Below the pieces are notes generated by a model. The model did not search any database, was not told the origin of the DNA, and saw only the letters and a program-made list of their open reading frames with translations. From Stieleria marina (GTDB lineage: Bacteria; Planctomycetota; Planctomycetia; Pirellulales; Pirellulaceae), in contig CP036526.1 in NCBI GenBank assembly GCA_007741555.1, positions 1,736,001 through 1,800,000 on the forward strand: DNA of 64,000 bases, read 5' to 3'. The position numbers were made by a program, and so were the translations under genes. Shown piece by piece: positions 51,578 through 61,086 of the stretch. Within the stretch, counting starts at the first letter, position 1; the number at the start of each line of letters is the position of its first letter.

Positions 51578-54500
51578 ATGGATCACCGTCCCCATCGTCG
51601 CTACAACACTGCTCTAACCGGGCGGGGCAAGAAACGGACGAAACTCCGTCGACGCTTGGTCTTGGAAAGGCTTACCGACCGCCGCGTGCTGGCAGCCATC
51701 ACTGGAACGGTCTTCGGCGACATCGATCATTCGTATCGCCAAGAAGCGGGCGAACAGTCGCTTCCGGATCGCTTGGTTTATGTCGACGTCAATCAGAATG
51801 CTTCGATCGACACTGGCGAGCCGTTTGCACTGACCGATGACGCCGGCGGGTTTGCGTTCACGGGGCTTCCTGACGGTGAGTATCAAATTCGCTTGTACGA
51901 TGGGTCGACTTCCCAAACGCAGGTGACTCCGGTTGCGGCGACTCGAGACGGTTCGCCGATCATGGTCGCCAGTGGTTTTGATCTGACCACCAGCGGGACC
52001 GATGTCGCGGTTTTGGCGGAATCGACTTTGACCATCGGCAACTATTCCGATGGTACGGCTACCAGTTTGGTAATTGGCAATTCGCCCGTCGCCGCCGAAC
52101 AGCTTCCCAGCGGTGACTACTTGGTCGTAGGCGGAGACGGGTCGTCGGATTCGGCTTGGCTAGTCGATCCTACGACAAGCGCTCTGACGCCGATCGATCT
52201 CTCCGGTGACGGAACGTCGATCGTCTGGTCCGACTTGGCGATCGATGAAAATGGTCGCGGCTTGCTGTTGCAGCAAACCGACGACGCGACCTTGGTTCGA
52301 CGCGTTGACGCTTCGGATGCTGATGCGGGCGTTGTCGTCACGGACAACGGTTACATGTTTCCCACGGACGCCCAAGTGTTGGCGTCGCTCAAAGGCAATC
52401 GCTCGGTCGTAGCATGGGGCGGGCAATGGACCGACGAATTCGGCACGCAAAGTGGGTTGGAACTGTCGTTGTGGAGCAACGCGACAGGTTCGCCGATTAC
52501 GTACCTGCCGACTCGCTTGGCGGACGTGACGGAGTTGGTCGACTACGACGATGTGTCGGGATTGCTTGCGTTGCGGACGGCGGATGGCGGTGTTTCGCTT
52601 TATGATGCCAACGCCGACTTTGCTTTGCTGGTTTCACTTCCCGAAGTAACGGGGCCCGTCGCCATTGACGGAGAACGCGACTTACTGGTGACGATGTCGG
52701 CGTCCGCGTCGACCTTGAAATTGATCGATGCTTACGATGGCCAGTCAGTCGCCGAACTCGCTCTGAATGTCGACGATATCGGTGAGATTGGTTCGATCCG
52801 AGTCCAAGAATCGGATTCGTTGGTTTTGCTGGGCAATAAAGGCACGTCGCGAGTTTCGCTGGTGAAACCTGCCGCGAACCACGTCACGCTGGTCGGTGGC
52901 AGCGATAGCGAACCCATCGCGTTTGGAGTGACGACTCAAGGCGACAATGAACTGCCGGCGTTTAATCCGCCGCCATCGTATTCGATTGACGAAGATTCGG
53001 TCCTGTACGCTCCAACACCGGGGCCGATGCAGAACGCATCGGACCCAGACGACGATCATTTGGTCTTGTTGCCAGTTGGAACTCCGTCACAAGGCACCGC
53101 GATCGTGACGGTTCATGGCGACATCCAGTACTCGCCGGATTTGAACTTCAACGGTGTTGATACGCTGCCGGTCATTTTGCACGATGGCCGCGGTGCATCA
53201 GAGGTCGTGTCGATTCAGGTGGATGTAAACCCTGTCGACGATCCGCCCGTGATTGCATTGCAAGTCGACCAAATAGCCGAAAACATTCCTGTCGGAACGG
53301 TGCTTGGGCCGGTCGTTATCATCGATCCTGACGTCGGCCAAGTGAATGAACTGGATGTCGACGATCCTCGATTCGTGGTGGAAGATGGACAGTTAGTATT
53401 TGTCGGCCCAGGAATCATTAACTTTGAGGAAGAGCCGTCGATCGAAATTACGATCTACGATTCTCAGTACACCACCAGTGCGACGTACACGGTTCCCGTC
53501 GCTGATCAAAACGATCCGACGGCGTACATCGAACCCGATTTTGCACAAGTCGAAGAGAATCGGTTTGACCAGATCGTTGCCGACTTGTTTATCTATGACG
53601 AAGACATCGACGAAGTTCGCACCATCACGGTTGACGACGACCGGTTCATCGTTGTTGGCGAGCAACTGTTGTTAGCACCTGGTGTGTCGCTCGATTTTGA
53701 AGCCACGCCGACCGTCACCGTGAACGTCACCGTGACCGGGCCGGAAGATTCAAAGACCGAGCCAATTTTGATCAACGTGGTTGACGAAATCGAGCGAGCC
53801 AGCGAAGTCACTCTTTCCAACTATACCGTCCTGGAATTGTCGCCTGGCGAATTGGTAGGAGACCTGATCGTCGATGGAAACCTGTTCGGCAGCGGCTACA
53901 CCGCGACCGTGGATGATTCGCGATTCGAGATTGATGGTTCGACGCTTAAACTGGTCGACGACCAATGGGTGGACCGTGCTGACCAGGAAGAGATCCAATT
54001 GACCGTCAACGTCCAAGATGTTGGTGGAGTATTTGATTCAATTTCTCAGACGTTGATTATCCAAGTCGAAGAAAACTCTACGCCGTTTCACAATGATTCC
54101 AATCCGTTTGACGTAGACGCGTCGGGCGAGGTTTCGCCGCTGGATGCGTTGATCATCATCAACTACATCAACGAAAATGGCGTCGGCGAGATCACCAACG
54201 TTGAGCCGCGATTTAACTTTGACGTTAACGGCGACGGCGTCGTGTCACCGTTGGACATCTTGTTGGTGCTCAATGAATTGGATGCGATTCGGCAGCAGCA
54301 AAACAACACTGTCGGCGGCGAAGAACCCAGTGGCGAGTTAATTGTGCCGAGCGATCAGATCGCCGACACAACTCCTTCGGAAGACGATAATCTGAATGAG
54401 GATGCGGCCGAGGATCTACTGCCTAAGCAGCGCAGTCGTATCGCTTTCAAAGGGACACAGCAGGATACTTTGCCTTCACAGAACCGCGCGATAGCGTCGG

Positions 54501-54592
54501 ATGATTTGCAAGAGCAAGTGGAGATGGCGGACGCTGATTTTGCGGATGGCGTCGACGCATCGCTGGATTCGCTGCTGGACGAGATGTCTTAA
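51578..54592 (+). CDS. Large surface protein with SdrD-like, cadherin-like and dockerin-like modules
   Basis: ATG 51578 is chosen (1004 residues). A basic N-terminus leads into LRRRLVLERLTDRRVLAA, the planctomycete N-terminal sorting-type motif (LEPR/LEDRRLLA-like). Residues about 45-110 resemble an SdrD-B/CNA-B module (GTVFGDIDH, VYVDVNQNASIDTGE, GLPDGEYQIRLYD). Residues about 110-450 look propeller-like; about 450-800 contain several cadherin-like modules (SIDEDSVLYAP, PDLNFNGVDTLPVILHDG). Near residues 845-905 two calcium-loop repeats occur, DVDASGEVSPLDALIIINYI and DVNGDGVVSPLDILLVLNEL, matching dockerin type I. Likely exported and surface- or matrix-associated. Confidence 0.85.
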   Translation: MDHRPHRRYNTALTGRGKKRTKLRRRLVLERLTDRRVLAAITGTVFGDIDHSYRQEAGEQSLPDRLVYVDVNQNASIDTGEPFALTDDAGGFAFTGLPDGEYQIRLYDGSTSQTQVTPVAATRDGSPIMVASGFDLTTSGTDVAVLAESTLTIGNYSDGTATSLVIGNSPVAAEQLPSGDYLVVGGDGSSDSAWLVDPTTSALTPIDLSGDGTSIVWSDLAIDENGRGLLLQQTDDATLVRRVDASDADAGVVVTDNGYMFPTDAQVLASLKGNRSVVAWGGQWTDEFGTQSGLELSLWSNATGSPITYLPTRLADVTELVDYDDVSGLLALRTADGGVSLYDANADFALLVSLPEVTGPVAIDGERDLLVTMSASASTLKLIDAYDGQSVAELALNVDDIGEIGSIRVQESDSLVLLGNKGTSRVSLVKPAANHVTLVGGSDSEPIAFGVTTQGDNELPAFNPPPSYSIDEDSVLYAPTPGPMQNASDPDDDHLVLLPVGTPSQGTAIVTVHGDIQYSPDLNFNGVDTLPVILHDGRGASEVVSIQVDVNPVDDPPVIALQVDQIAENIPVGTVLGPVVIIDPDVGQVNELDVDDPRFVVEDGQLVFVGPGIINFEEEPSIEITIYDSQYTTSATYTVPVADQNDPTAYIEPDFAQVEENRFDQIVADLFIYDEDIDEVRTITVDDDRFIVVGEQLLLAPGVSLDFEATPTVTVNVTVTGPEDSKTEPILINVVDEIERASEVTLSNYTVLELSPGELVGDLIVDGNLFGSGYTATVDDSRFEIDGSTLKLVDDQWVDRADQEEIQLTVNVQDVGGVFDSISQTLIIQVEENSTPFHNDSNPFDVDASGEVSPLDALIIINYINENGVGEITNVEPRFNFDVNGDGVVSPLDILLVLNELDAIRQQQNNTVGGEEPSGELIVPSDQIADTTPSEDDNLNEDAAEDLLPKQRSRIAFKGTQQDTLPSQNRAIASDDLQEQVEMADADFADGVDASLDSLLDEMS

Positions 54593-54954
54593 ACGGCGTG
54601 ATTGGCTGGTGAAGAACTGGCTTTCAATCGACCGGCCTCAATCGATGAACCTCATGCCAGTCGCGGTTGATTTGGTCGCGTTGCCGCTTGCATTATGCCA
54701 CATGCTGGCAGCTCTAGTGTGCTTGGACCCAATGGTTCGCATGCGATGATGGAGTCGGAGCGAAGCGATCGTGGGCGATGGGCTGACCGGAGTGTTGAGC
54801 AGGTCACCTATTCAACATCAACCGGAATACCGAAGTCAGTTGACTCCGGCTTGACCAAGACGCGAGCTTGCCGCGCCGCGGTGTTTTAGCAGCGCGTCCA
54901 ACGCAGTGTGTCTAACTCGACGTGCCTAACTTAACAAGCCTAACTCAACAAGCC
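54593..54954. other. Gap between surface protein and TerC genes
   Basis: About 360 bases with no gene recognised. A 14-bp tandem repeat lies at its right end (54912-54953). Confidence 0.4.
54912..54953. repeat. 14-bp tandem repeat, three copies
   Basis: Units CTAACTCGACGTGC, CTAACTTAACAAGC and CTAACTCAACAAGC run from 54912 to 54953, ending next to the TerC stop codon. Confidence 0.8.
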
Positions 54955-55911
54955 TTAGGCGTGGTTGGCCACTTCGTTGGCTTCTTGCTGGGCCAATAGT
55001 TTCTTCTGGAATCTTGCTTGGACGACGTCCACCACGATCAAGACCGCCAAAACAAAGTAGAACGTGCTCTTTGCCATTGGCATGACGTGATGTCCAAACA
55101 GTTGCAGGTCGGCTAGGTGGCCGCCTTCGCTAACCAGCATCACACCCACGATGAACAAAACGAACAATCCTAGCACTTCATACATGCGATTCTTCTTGAG
55201 GAATTCCGCGACGTGGTCCGCCAGCCAAATCATCATGATCCCGCTGAAAATGATCGCGGTCGCCATAATGACCAGGTTTTCGGTGAGCGCCATCGCGCTG
55301 AGAATCGAGTCAAACGAAAACACCAAGTTCATGACCACGATCATCGCGACCGCTTTGCCCACGGTGCTGCCACCTCCGGATTCGCCTTCGTGGTCAAGAT
55401 TTGGAACCGACAGGAGGTGATAAATCTCTTTAAGTGCGGTGTACAAAATAAAGCCGCCGCCGAACAAGACGATCAGGCTATGGCCGGAGATGTCGGCTTT
55501 GACAAAGAAGGTGTCGACGCTCACAAACGCGTCTTCAAGAAGGGCAATCAAATTGACCACGACGAATAGCAATACAATCCGAAAGATGATCGCTAAGCCA
55601 ATTCCCAGTTTGCGGACTTTGGACTGGCTCTCTTTTGGGACCCGTTTGCTTTCGATCGAAATGTAAAGCAAGTTGTCAAAACCTAAGACGACTTGCAGCA
55701 GAATCAACATTCCCAGTGTGAAAACGCCAGCGACGGAGAAGAGACTTTCGTTGGACGGTTCCGCAGCGGATTCAGCGATGTCACTGTGCAGCGTTGCTTC
55801 GGCCAGCGGAGCTGCGGCATTCGCTAACGGCGTGATCGCATCGGCAATCAGCGAGATGGCAGGAGAAACGTTGCCAAAGATTCCGGCGGTGAATTCGATC
55901 AGGTCAATCAT
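54955..55911 (-). CDS. TerC-family integral membrane protein
   Basis: A 318-residue protein with about eight hydrophobic segments. The family signature QVVLGFDNLLYISIESKRVP corresponds to the 'DN.L.I' metal-binding motif of TerC, and the second half has the matching VVMNLVFSFDSILSAMALTE. A first region of about 60 residues rich in Ala/Ile precedes the core. TerC proteins are linked to metal handling, especially manganese export at the inner membrane, and to tellurite resistance. It is a stand-alone gene divergent from the NIPSNAP gene. Confidence 0.88.
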   Translation of the reverse strand: MIDLIEFTAGIFGNVSPAISLIADAITPLANAAAPLAEATLHSDIAESAAEPSNESLFSVAGVFTLGMLILLQVVLGFDNLLYISIESKRVPKESQSKVRKLGIGLAIIFRIVLLFVVVNLIALLEDAFVSVDTFFVKADISGHSLIVLFGGGFILYTALKEIYHLLSVPNLDHEGESGGGSTVGKAVAMIVVMNLVFSFDSILSAMALTENLVIMATAIIFSGIMMIWLADHVAEFLKKNRMYEVLGLFVLFIVGVMLVSEGGHLADLQLFGHHVMPMAKSTFYFVLAVLIVVDVVQARFQKKLLAQQEANEVANHA

Positions 55912-56127
55912 CGTGTAGATCCGTCAAGCATTGATGCAGGTGATTGGAGATTCCAGCGAAGTGGGACGTATCGAAGTAAAAACGTCCTGTTTCGCGTCGT
56001 CCGCGAGGCAGTGGCACCGCCAGCCTGTGCAGGATTATGATGTCAGGCGACAAAACAGGCCACACCACTGCTGACCTGATAAATCTGGCGGTCCATTGGC
56101 CCGCCTTTCTCCAATGTGTGTAAATCC

Positions 56128-56913
56128 ATGAAAATCGTTTGCTGCTGCGTCTTGGCATCCATCGCTTGCGTTTTAACCCCAGCGTTGCGAGCTGAAGAAA
56201 CCGATTCCAACCATCAGTACTACGAAGTGCGTAGCTATGTGCTGGGTGACAAAGGCGACGAAAAGGCAGTCGATCAATATCTGAGCCAGGCCCTTTTGCC
56301 AGCCCTGCAGCGGGCGGGAATCGGTCCGGTTGGCGTTCTCGGCAATGCCGAAAATGACAAAAGCGGCAGCCATCGGGTCGTCGTTGTCATTCCGTTGAAA
56401 TCTCCTAACGATCTGACAGCAATTCGCGATCAGGTCTGTCAAAGTGCTGACTACTTGGCAGCGGCCGCAAAATTTGAAAGCGGCGGCAAATCGGATGCTC
56501 CCTACCAACGGGTCACCAGTGAACTATTGGTTGCGATGGATTGTTGGCCCAAGGTTGTTGTCGACCAAGCCAGTTTGCAAAACGACGAACGGGTGTACGA
56601 GTTGCGTTTGTACGAAAGTCCGAATGCCCGATTGGGCAACCTGAAGGTGGACATGTTTAACAACGGTGAAGTCCCCATTTTCTTGGACTGCGGGATCAAG
56701 CCTGTTTTCATCGGGCAATCGATTTTGGGTCCGCAGACTCCGAACCTGACCTATTTGACCGTCTACCCCGATGATGGTGCTCGCAAAAAAGCTTGGGGCG
56801 CGTTCCGGGCGCATCCCGACTGGAAAGTCCTGAGCAAAGTCGCCAAGTACGCCGGAACCGTCAGCAAAATTGATACCTACATCATGGTTGCGAAGCCCTA
56901 TTCGCAAATGTGA
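56128..56913 (+). CDS. Secreted NIPSNAP-family protein
   Basis: ATG 56128 opens a signal peptide (residues 1-23, ending near ALRA). The 261-residue product has two ferredoxin-like (Dabb/NIPSNAP) halves: YYEVRSYVLGDKGDEKAVDQ with the YL...LLPALQRAGIGPVGV segment, and later VYELRLYESPNARLGNLKVD with NNGEVPIFLDCGIKPVFIG and a closing AHPDWKVLSKVAKYAG. Such proteins are frequent in planctomycetes; their activity is unknown. Probably periplasmic. Confidence 0.85.
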   Translation: MKIVCCCVLASIACVLTPALRAEETDSNHQYYEVRSYVLGDKGDEKAVDQYLSQALLPALQRAGIGPVGVLGNAENDKSGSHRVVVVIPLKSPNDLTAIRDQVCQSADYLAAAAKFESGGKSDAPYQRVTSELLVAMDCWPKVVVDQASLQNDERVYELRLYESPNARLGNLKVDMFNNGEVPIFLDCGIKPVFIGQSILGPQTPNLTYLTVYPDDGARKKAWGAFRAHPDWKVLSKVAKYAGTVSKIDTYIMVAKPYSQM

Positions 56914-57074
56914 TGGTGGATGTCGTTGCTGGTCGGGGAGGGACACAACTGACGGTCGATGTTTTCCGCAAACTTCGCCCAGATGTCACGGCATGATCGG
57001 CGACTTCGGAAAGGTTTTGAAACTGGTTTTTGGGCGACTGTCCGGTCGCCTTTCTTGGCGTTAGGATTTCGCAC

Positions 57075-59693
57075 ATGACTCCAATGATGCGACAATACCA
57101 TGAGGCGAAAGACGCTTGCGGCGACGCATTGCTTTTCTTTCGCATGGGCGATTTCTACGAACTGTTCTTGGACGACGCTAAGGTCGCCGCCAAGATTCTT
57201 GGTCTGACGCTGACCAGTCGTGACAAGGACAGCGAAAATCCAACGGCGATGGCGGGATTTCCGCATCACCAGCTGGATTCGTACCTGCATAAATTGATTC
57301 AGGCAGGTTTTCGCGCCGCGGTTTGTGAGCAGGTCGAAGATCCCAAGAAGGCCAAGGGTTTGGTCAAACGGGAAATCACCCGCGTGGTCAGTGCCGGAAC
57401 GCTGACGGACGACGGTTTGCTTGATCCAAGGCAAGCCAATTATGTCGCGTCTGTGTATGTGCTGCATGACAAAAAGGCGGCTAAGAGTGGCGCGGCGCCG
57501 CAGGTTGGAATCGCGTGGGCGGAACTTTCCAGCGGCCGTTTCGAAGCAGGGACCTTTCCCAAATCGCGGATCGAAGACGAATTGGAACGCATTGGCCCGG
57601 CCGAAGTGATCTACCGCGAAGACGATGCTCATTTCAGCCCCGATACGACGGCGACTTGGTCGTGGACTTCGCGACCGGCTTGGTCGTTCGCTCAGGATGC
57701 AGCACGCGAAGCTCTGTGCAAGCAGTTTTCGGTGCACAATTTAGAAGGCTTTGGGTTCGGCGATGATGACGCTCCCGCGATTCGGGCTGCTGGGGGAGTA
57801 CTGACTTATTTGCAGGAGACACAGCGCGGTGGTCTCGATCACTTTCGCACGCTCACGTCGCATCGCAAAACACCGGTTTTGCAAATCGACGCGTCGACGC
57901 GCCGCAGCCTGGAGATAACTCGTACCCTGCGAACGGCGTCGCGCGAAGGGTCACTGCTGGACGTCATCGACGAGACCTGTAGTCCGATGGGATCGCGATT
58001 GTTGGCCGATTGGATTGCAGCACCGCTGGTCGATCCGGCGGCAATCGGAATGCGGCATGATGCCGTTGCCGAACTATCGGGCGACCAATCGCTGCGGACG
58101 GATGTGAGGTCGACACTGCGGGACACTTACGATCTAAGTCGTTTGTTGGCACGACTTGCAACCGGGCGGACGGGCCCCCGCGATTTGCAGCAAGTAGCGA
58201 CGACGCTGGCCGGGCTTCCCAAGCTAAAAGCCCGGCTGACACAGCGTAATGCGGATCGATTGCAAAGCATCGAACAACACCTGCATCTCTGTCCCGAACT
58301 TCGCAGTCAGTTGGATGCCGCGTTGGCGGATGAATGTCCTCTTAACGCGGGCGACGGCAACTTCATTCGCGTCGGTTTCGATGAGGAATTGGACGAACTC
58401 CGGGAGTTGGCTCGCGGCGGAAAACAATGGATTGCCGCGTATCAGCAAAAGCAGATGGACGAAACCGGCATCACGAATCTAAAGGTTGGTTACAACCGTG
58501 TGTTCGGATACTTCCTAGAGGTTTCGAACGCTCAGAAAGACAAAGTCCCAGATTTCTTTATTCGCAAACAGACGCTCAAGAATGCGGAGCGTTACATCAC
58601 GCCGGAGCTGAAGGAGTACGAAGAAAAAGTACTTGAGGCGGACGAAAAAGCCGCGTCGCGCGAACAATTGATCTTCCAAGATTTACGAGCTAAGACACAT
58701 CGCCAGTTGTCAACGTTGCAGGAAGTTGCTGCCGCCATGGCCGAGCTGGATGTTCTGGCCGCTTTAGGAGAATTAGCGGCGGTTCGCGGTTGGGTGCGGC
58801 CGGAGCTGACCGACGATTCGGTTCTGAAAATCGAAGCTGGCCGACACCCCGTGTTGGACGTCACGCTGCCGCAGGGAGAGTTTGTGCCCAACGATTGTGT
58901 GATGTCACCCGACGGCGGCATGATCCATTTGATCACGGGCCCCAACATGGCGGGTAAGAGTACGTACATTCGTCAAATCGCTTTGATCACTTTGCTAGCT
59001 CAAGCGGGATCGTATGTGCCTGCCAAGAATGCCGTGATCGGAGTTGCGGATCGCATCTTTGCCCGAGTCGGAGCGAGCGATGAATTGAGTCGCGGCCAAA
59101 GTACGTTTATGGTCGAAATGGTTGAAACCGCTCGGATCCTGAACACTGCGACTTCACGAAGCCTTGTGATTCTGGATGAGATCGGGCGCGGCACCAGCAC
59201 TTATGACGGGCTGTCACTGGCGTGGGCGATCACGGAACATCTTCACGAACAGATTGGTTGCCGAACCTTATTTGCAACGCACTACCACGAACTGACTCAA
59301 TTGGAAGAGTCGCTGCCGCGGGTAGCGAACATGAATGTTGCCGTCAAAGAATGGGACGAACAGGTTGTGTTCTTACACCGCATCGTTGCGGGCGGCGCGG
59401 ACAAGAGCTACGGCATTCACGTGGCGCGATTAGCGGGGATTCCTGCCAGCGTAAATGAACGAGCCAAGGATGTGTTGGCTCAGTTGGAATCGGACCACCG
59501 CGATGCGTTTGATCGACCGACGGTGGCACCGCCAAAAGAAAATGGTAGTAACAACTATCAGCTGACCCTTTTCGGCTACGCCGATCACCCGCTGATCGAC
59601 GAGATGCAAAAATTGGACGTCAACAGCATGACGCCGATCGAGGCCATGCAGTTTTTGCAGCAGGCACAAGAACAGTTGAAAACCAAGTCTTAA
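57075..59693 (+). CDS. mutS: DNA mismatch repair protein MutS
   Basis: ATG 57075 is chosen because the family begins at this point (MTPMMRQYHEAK); the frame from 57030 is noise. The protein is 872 residues, standard for MutS1. The mismatch-binding motif Phe-Tyr-Glu lies at about residues 27-29 (GDFYELF). The ATPase motifs are Walker A GPNMAGKSTYIRQ (about 622), then STFMVEMVETARIL and Walker B VILDEIGRGTSTYDGLSLAW. It recognises base mispairs after replication and recruits MutL, which is not in the window. Gene is single; convergent with the DUF1501 gene. Confidence 0.96.
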   Translation: MTPMMRQYHEAKDACGDALLFFRMGDFYELFLDDAKVAAKILGLTLTSRDKDSENPTAMAGFPHHQLDSYLHKLIQAGFRAAVCEQVEDPKKAKGLVKREITRVVSAGTLTDDGLLDPRQANYVASVYVLHDKKAAKSGAAPQVGIAWAELSSGRFEAGTFPKSRIEDELERIGPAEVIYREDDAHFSPDTTATWSWTSRPAWSFAQDAAREALCKQFSVHNLEGFGFGDDDAPAIRAAGGVLTYLQETQRGGLDHFRTLTSHRKTPVLQIDASTRRSLEITRTLRTASREGSLLDVIDETCSPMGSRLLADWIAAPLVDPAAIGMRHDAVAELSGDQSLRTDVRSTLRDTYDLSRLLARLATGRTGPRDLQQVATTLAGLPKLKARLTQRNADRLQSIEQHLHLCPELRSQLDAALADECPLNAGDGNFIRVGFDEELDELRELARGGKQWIAAYQQKQMDETGITNLKVGYNRVFGYFLEVSNAQKDKVPDFFIRKQTLKNAERYITPELKEYEEKVLEADEKAASREQLIFQDLRAKTHRQLSTLQEVAAAMAELDVLAALGELAAVRGWVRPELTDDSVLKIEAGRHPVLDVTLPQGEFVPNDCVMSPDGGMIHLITGPNMAGKSTYIRQIALITLLAQAGSYVPAKNAVIGVADRIFARVGASDELSRGQSTFMVEMVETARILNTATSRSLVILDEIGRGTSTYDGLSLAWAITEHLHEQIGCRTLFATHYHELTQLEESLPRVANMNVAVKEWDEQVVFLHRIVAGGADKSYGIHVARLAGIPASVNERAKDVLAQLESDHRDAFDRPTVAPPKENGSNNYQLTLFGYADHPLIDEMQKLDVNSMTPIEAMQFLQQAQEQLKTKS

Positions 59694-59745
59694 CCCAGAT
59701 CCAAGCCAGATGGCTGGATCGTTTGGAGCGACGCGAGACGCTCGT

Positions 59746-61035
59746 CTACGCCAAAAGTTCTTTGACGGGACTGGCATCGCCGCCGATTTTGAAGGGGCGA
59801 CCATTGGGAGCGAACCGTTCTTCGGTCAGCGGCAGTCCCGCAGCGGCGGCAATGGTTTTGTTGAACGCCGAGACAGAGATGTGATCCTTGTCGACTGAAA
59901 AACCCGTCTTGTCACTGGCACCATACACTTGGCCGCCCTTGATTCCGGCACCGATCAAAAGACTGCTGAATGCACCGGGGTGGTGATCGCGGCCGCCGTT
60001 GACATTGAGCTTTGGTTTGCGGCCAAATTCGGTGGTCAATACGATCAGGGTATCTTTCAAAAGCCCCTTGCTGTGCAGGTCACGCATCAGGCTGCTCAGC
60101 CCCGTGTCCAGGTCGCCGCCTTTGTCCTTCAGGCGTGTGTAAATGTCTTGGTGCATGTCCCAGCCACCATAATTGACTTCGATGAATCGAGCACCGCTTT
60201 GCACCAATCGTCGCGACAGGAGCAGCGCCTGGCCAAGTTGGTTGTTGCCATAGGCATCGCGGACAGCTTGTGGTTCTTCCTTGATATCGAAGACTTTCAA
60301 GTGAGGGCTGCCCATCAACCGTCGGGCTTCTAAGTAGAGTTGGTTGTAGGCTTCGACGTTCGGGTTCTTTCGAGTCCGCTGGAAAACCTCGTCGAACTTG
60401 CTGGCCAATGTCAGTCGGCGACCGAACAATTCTTCGTGCAGGTATTTTGGCAGGGAAGTGTTTTGTAAACCTGCGCTCGCGTTTGAAATTGGCACAGGCG
60501 ACAACGATGGTTCCAGAAATCCGGCTCCAGGGTGTCCGTTGCCACTGCCGATGACGTAGTTGCCTGGAAGGTCTCGGTTCAAGCGACCTTTTTCTGCCAC
60601 CATCCATGCTCCCATAGCTGGGTGCTGGATGCTGTTGAGTTTCTTGTAGGCAGTTCGCATCAGGTACTTGCCTTTGTCGTGAGCACCCGTTTCCGTGCTC
60701 AGCGAACGCACCACAGCCATTGCACCGGAGAGGTACGCGAGTTTTGGAAACATGTTTCCAAACTGCATGCCGGGAACGCGCGTTTGGATCGGCGTCGTTT
60801 CGCCCGCTTCTTCGACACCGATTTTGGGATCGAACGTGTCCAAATGTGTCATCGCTCCATCCATAAACAGATAGATGATGTGTTTGGCTTTGCCAGCGGC
60901 GGGCGCTGCAGTCGGTTCATCGCCAAACAGTGCCTGGGATCCGACGGCTCCGGCGAACGAAACGCCGAGGCAATTCTTGGCGGCCGTTTTCATAAACGAC
61001 CGACGATCTTCGGTGCAATATTCGGGACGTGACAT
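59746..61035 (-). CDS. DUF1501 (sulfatase-like) secreted protein
   Basis: ATG 61035 starts a 429-residue protein with a Tat-like leader (EDRRSFMKTAAKNCLG). The fold is the alkaline-phosphatase/sulfatase-like DUF1501: HIIYLFMDGAMTHLDTFDPK near the N-terminus, RFIEVNYGGWDMHQDIYTRL in the middle, and VLTTEFGRKP with GGRDHHPGAFSSLLIGAG near the end. DUF1501 proteins are typical of planctomycetes and are almost always paired with a DUF1549/DUF1553 gene, as here 51 bases upstream. Proposed role: periplasmic handling of complex polysaccharides, not proven. Confidence 0.93.
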   Translation of the reverse strand: MSRPEYCTEDRRSFMKTAAKNCLGVSFAGAVGSQALFGDEPTAAPAAGKAKHIIYLFMDGAMTHLDTFDPKIGVEEAGETTPIQTRVPGMQFGNMFPKLAYLSGAMAVVRSLSTETGAHDKGKYLMRTAYKKLNSIQHPAMGAWMVAEKGRLNRDLPGNYVIGSGNGHPGAGFLEPSLSPVPISNASAGLQNTSLPKYLHEELFGRRLTLASKFDEVFQRTRKNPNVEAYNQLYLEARRLMGSPHLKVFDIKEEPQAVRDAYGNNQLGQALLLSRRLVQSGARFIEVNYGGWDMHQDIYTRLKDKGGDLDTGLSSLMRDLHSKGLLKDTLIVLTTEFGRKPKLNVNGGRDHHPGAFSSLLIGAGIKGGQVYGASDKTGFSVDKDHISVSAFNKTIAAAAGLPLTEERFAPNGRPFKIGGDASPVKELLA

Positions 61036-61086
61036 GTTGTTTACTCGCTGTCGGTGAAGTGTGCTAAAGAGTTGCTGAGGCAAAGG

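Noticed and set aside
59698-59720. Small hairpin between mutS and the DUF1501 gene as a terminator
   Set aside because: The stem GATCCAAGCCA/TGGCTGGATC lacks a T tract on either strand.
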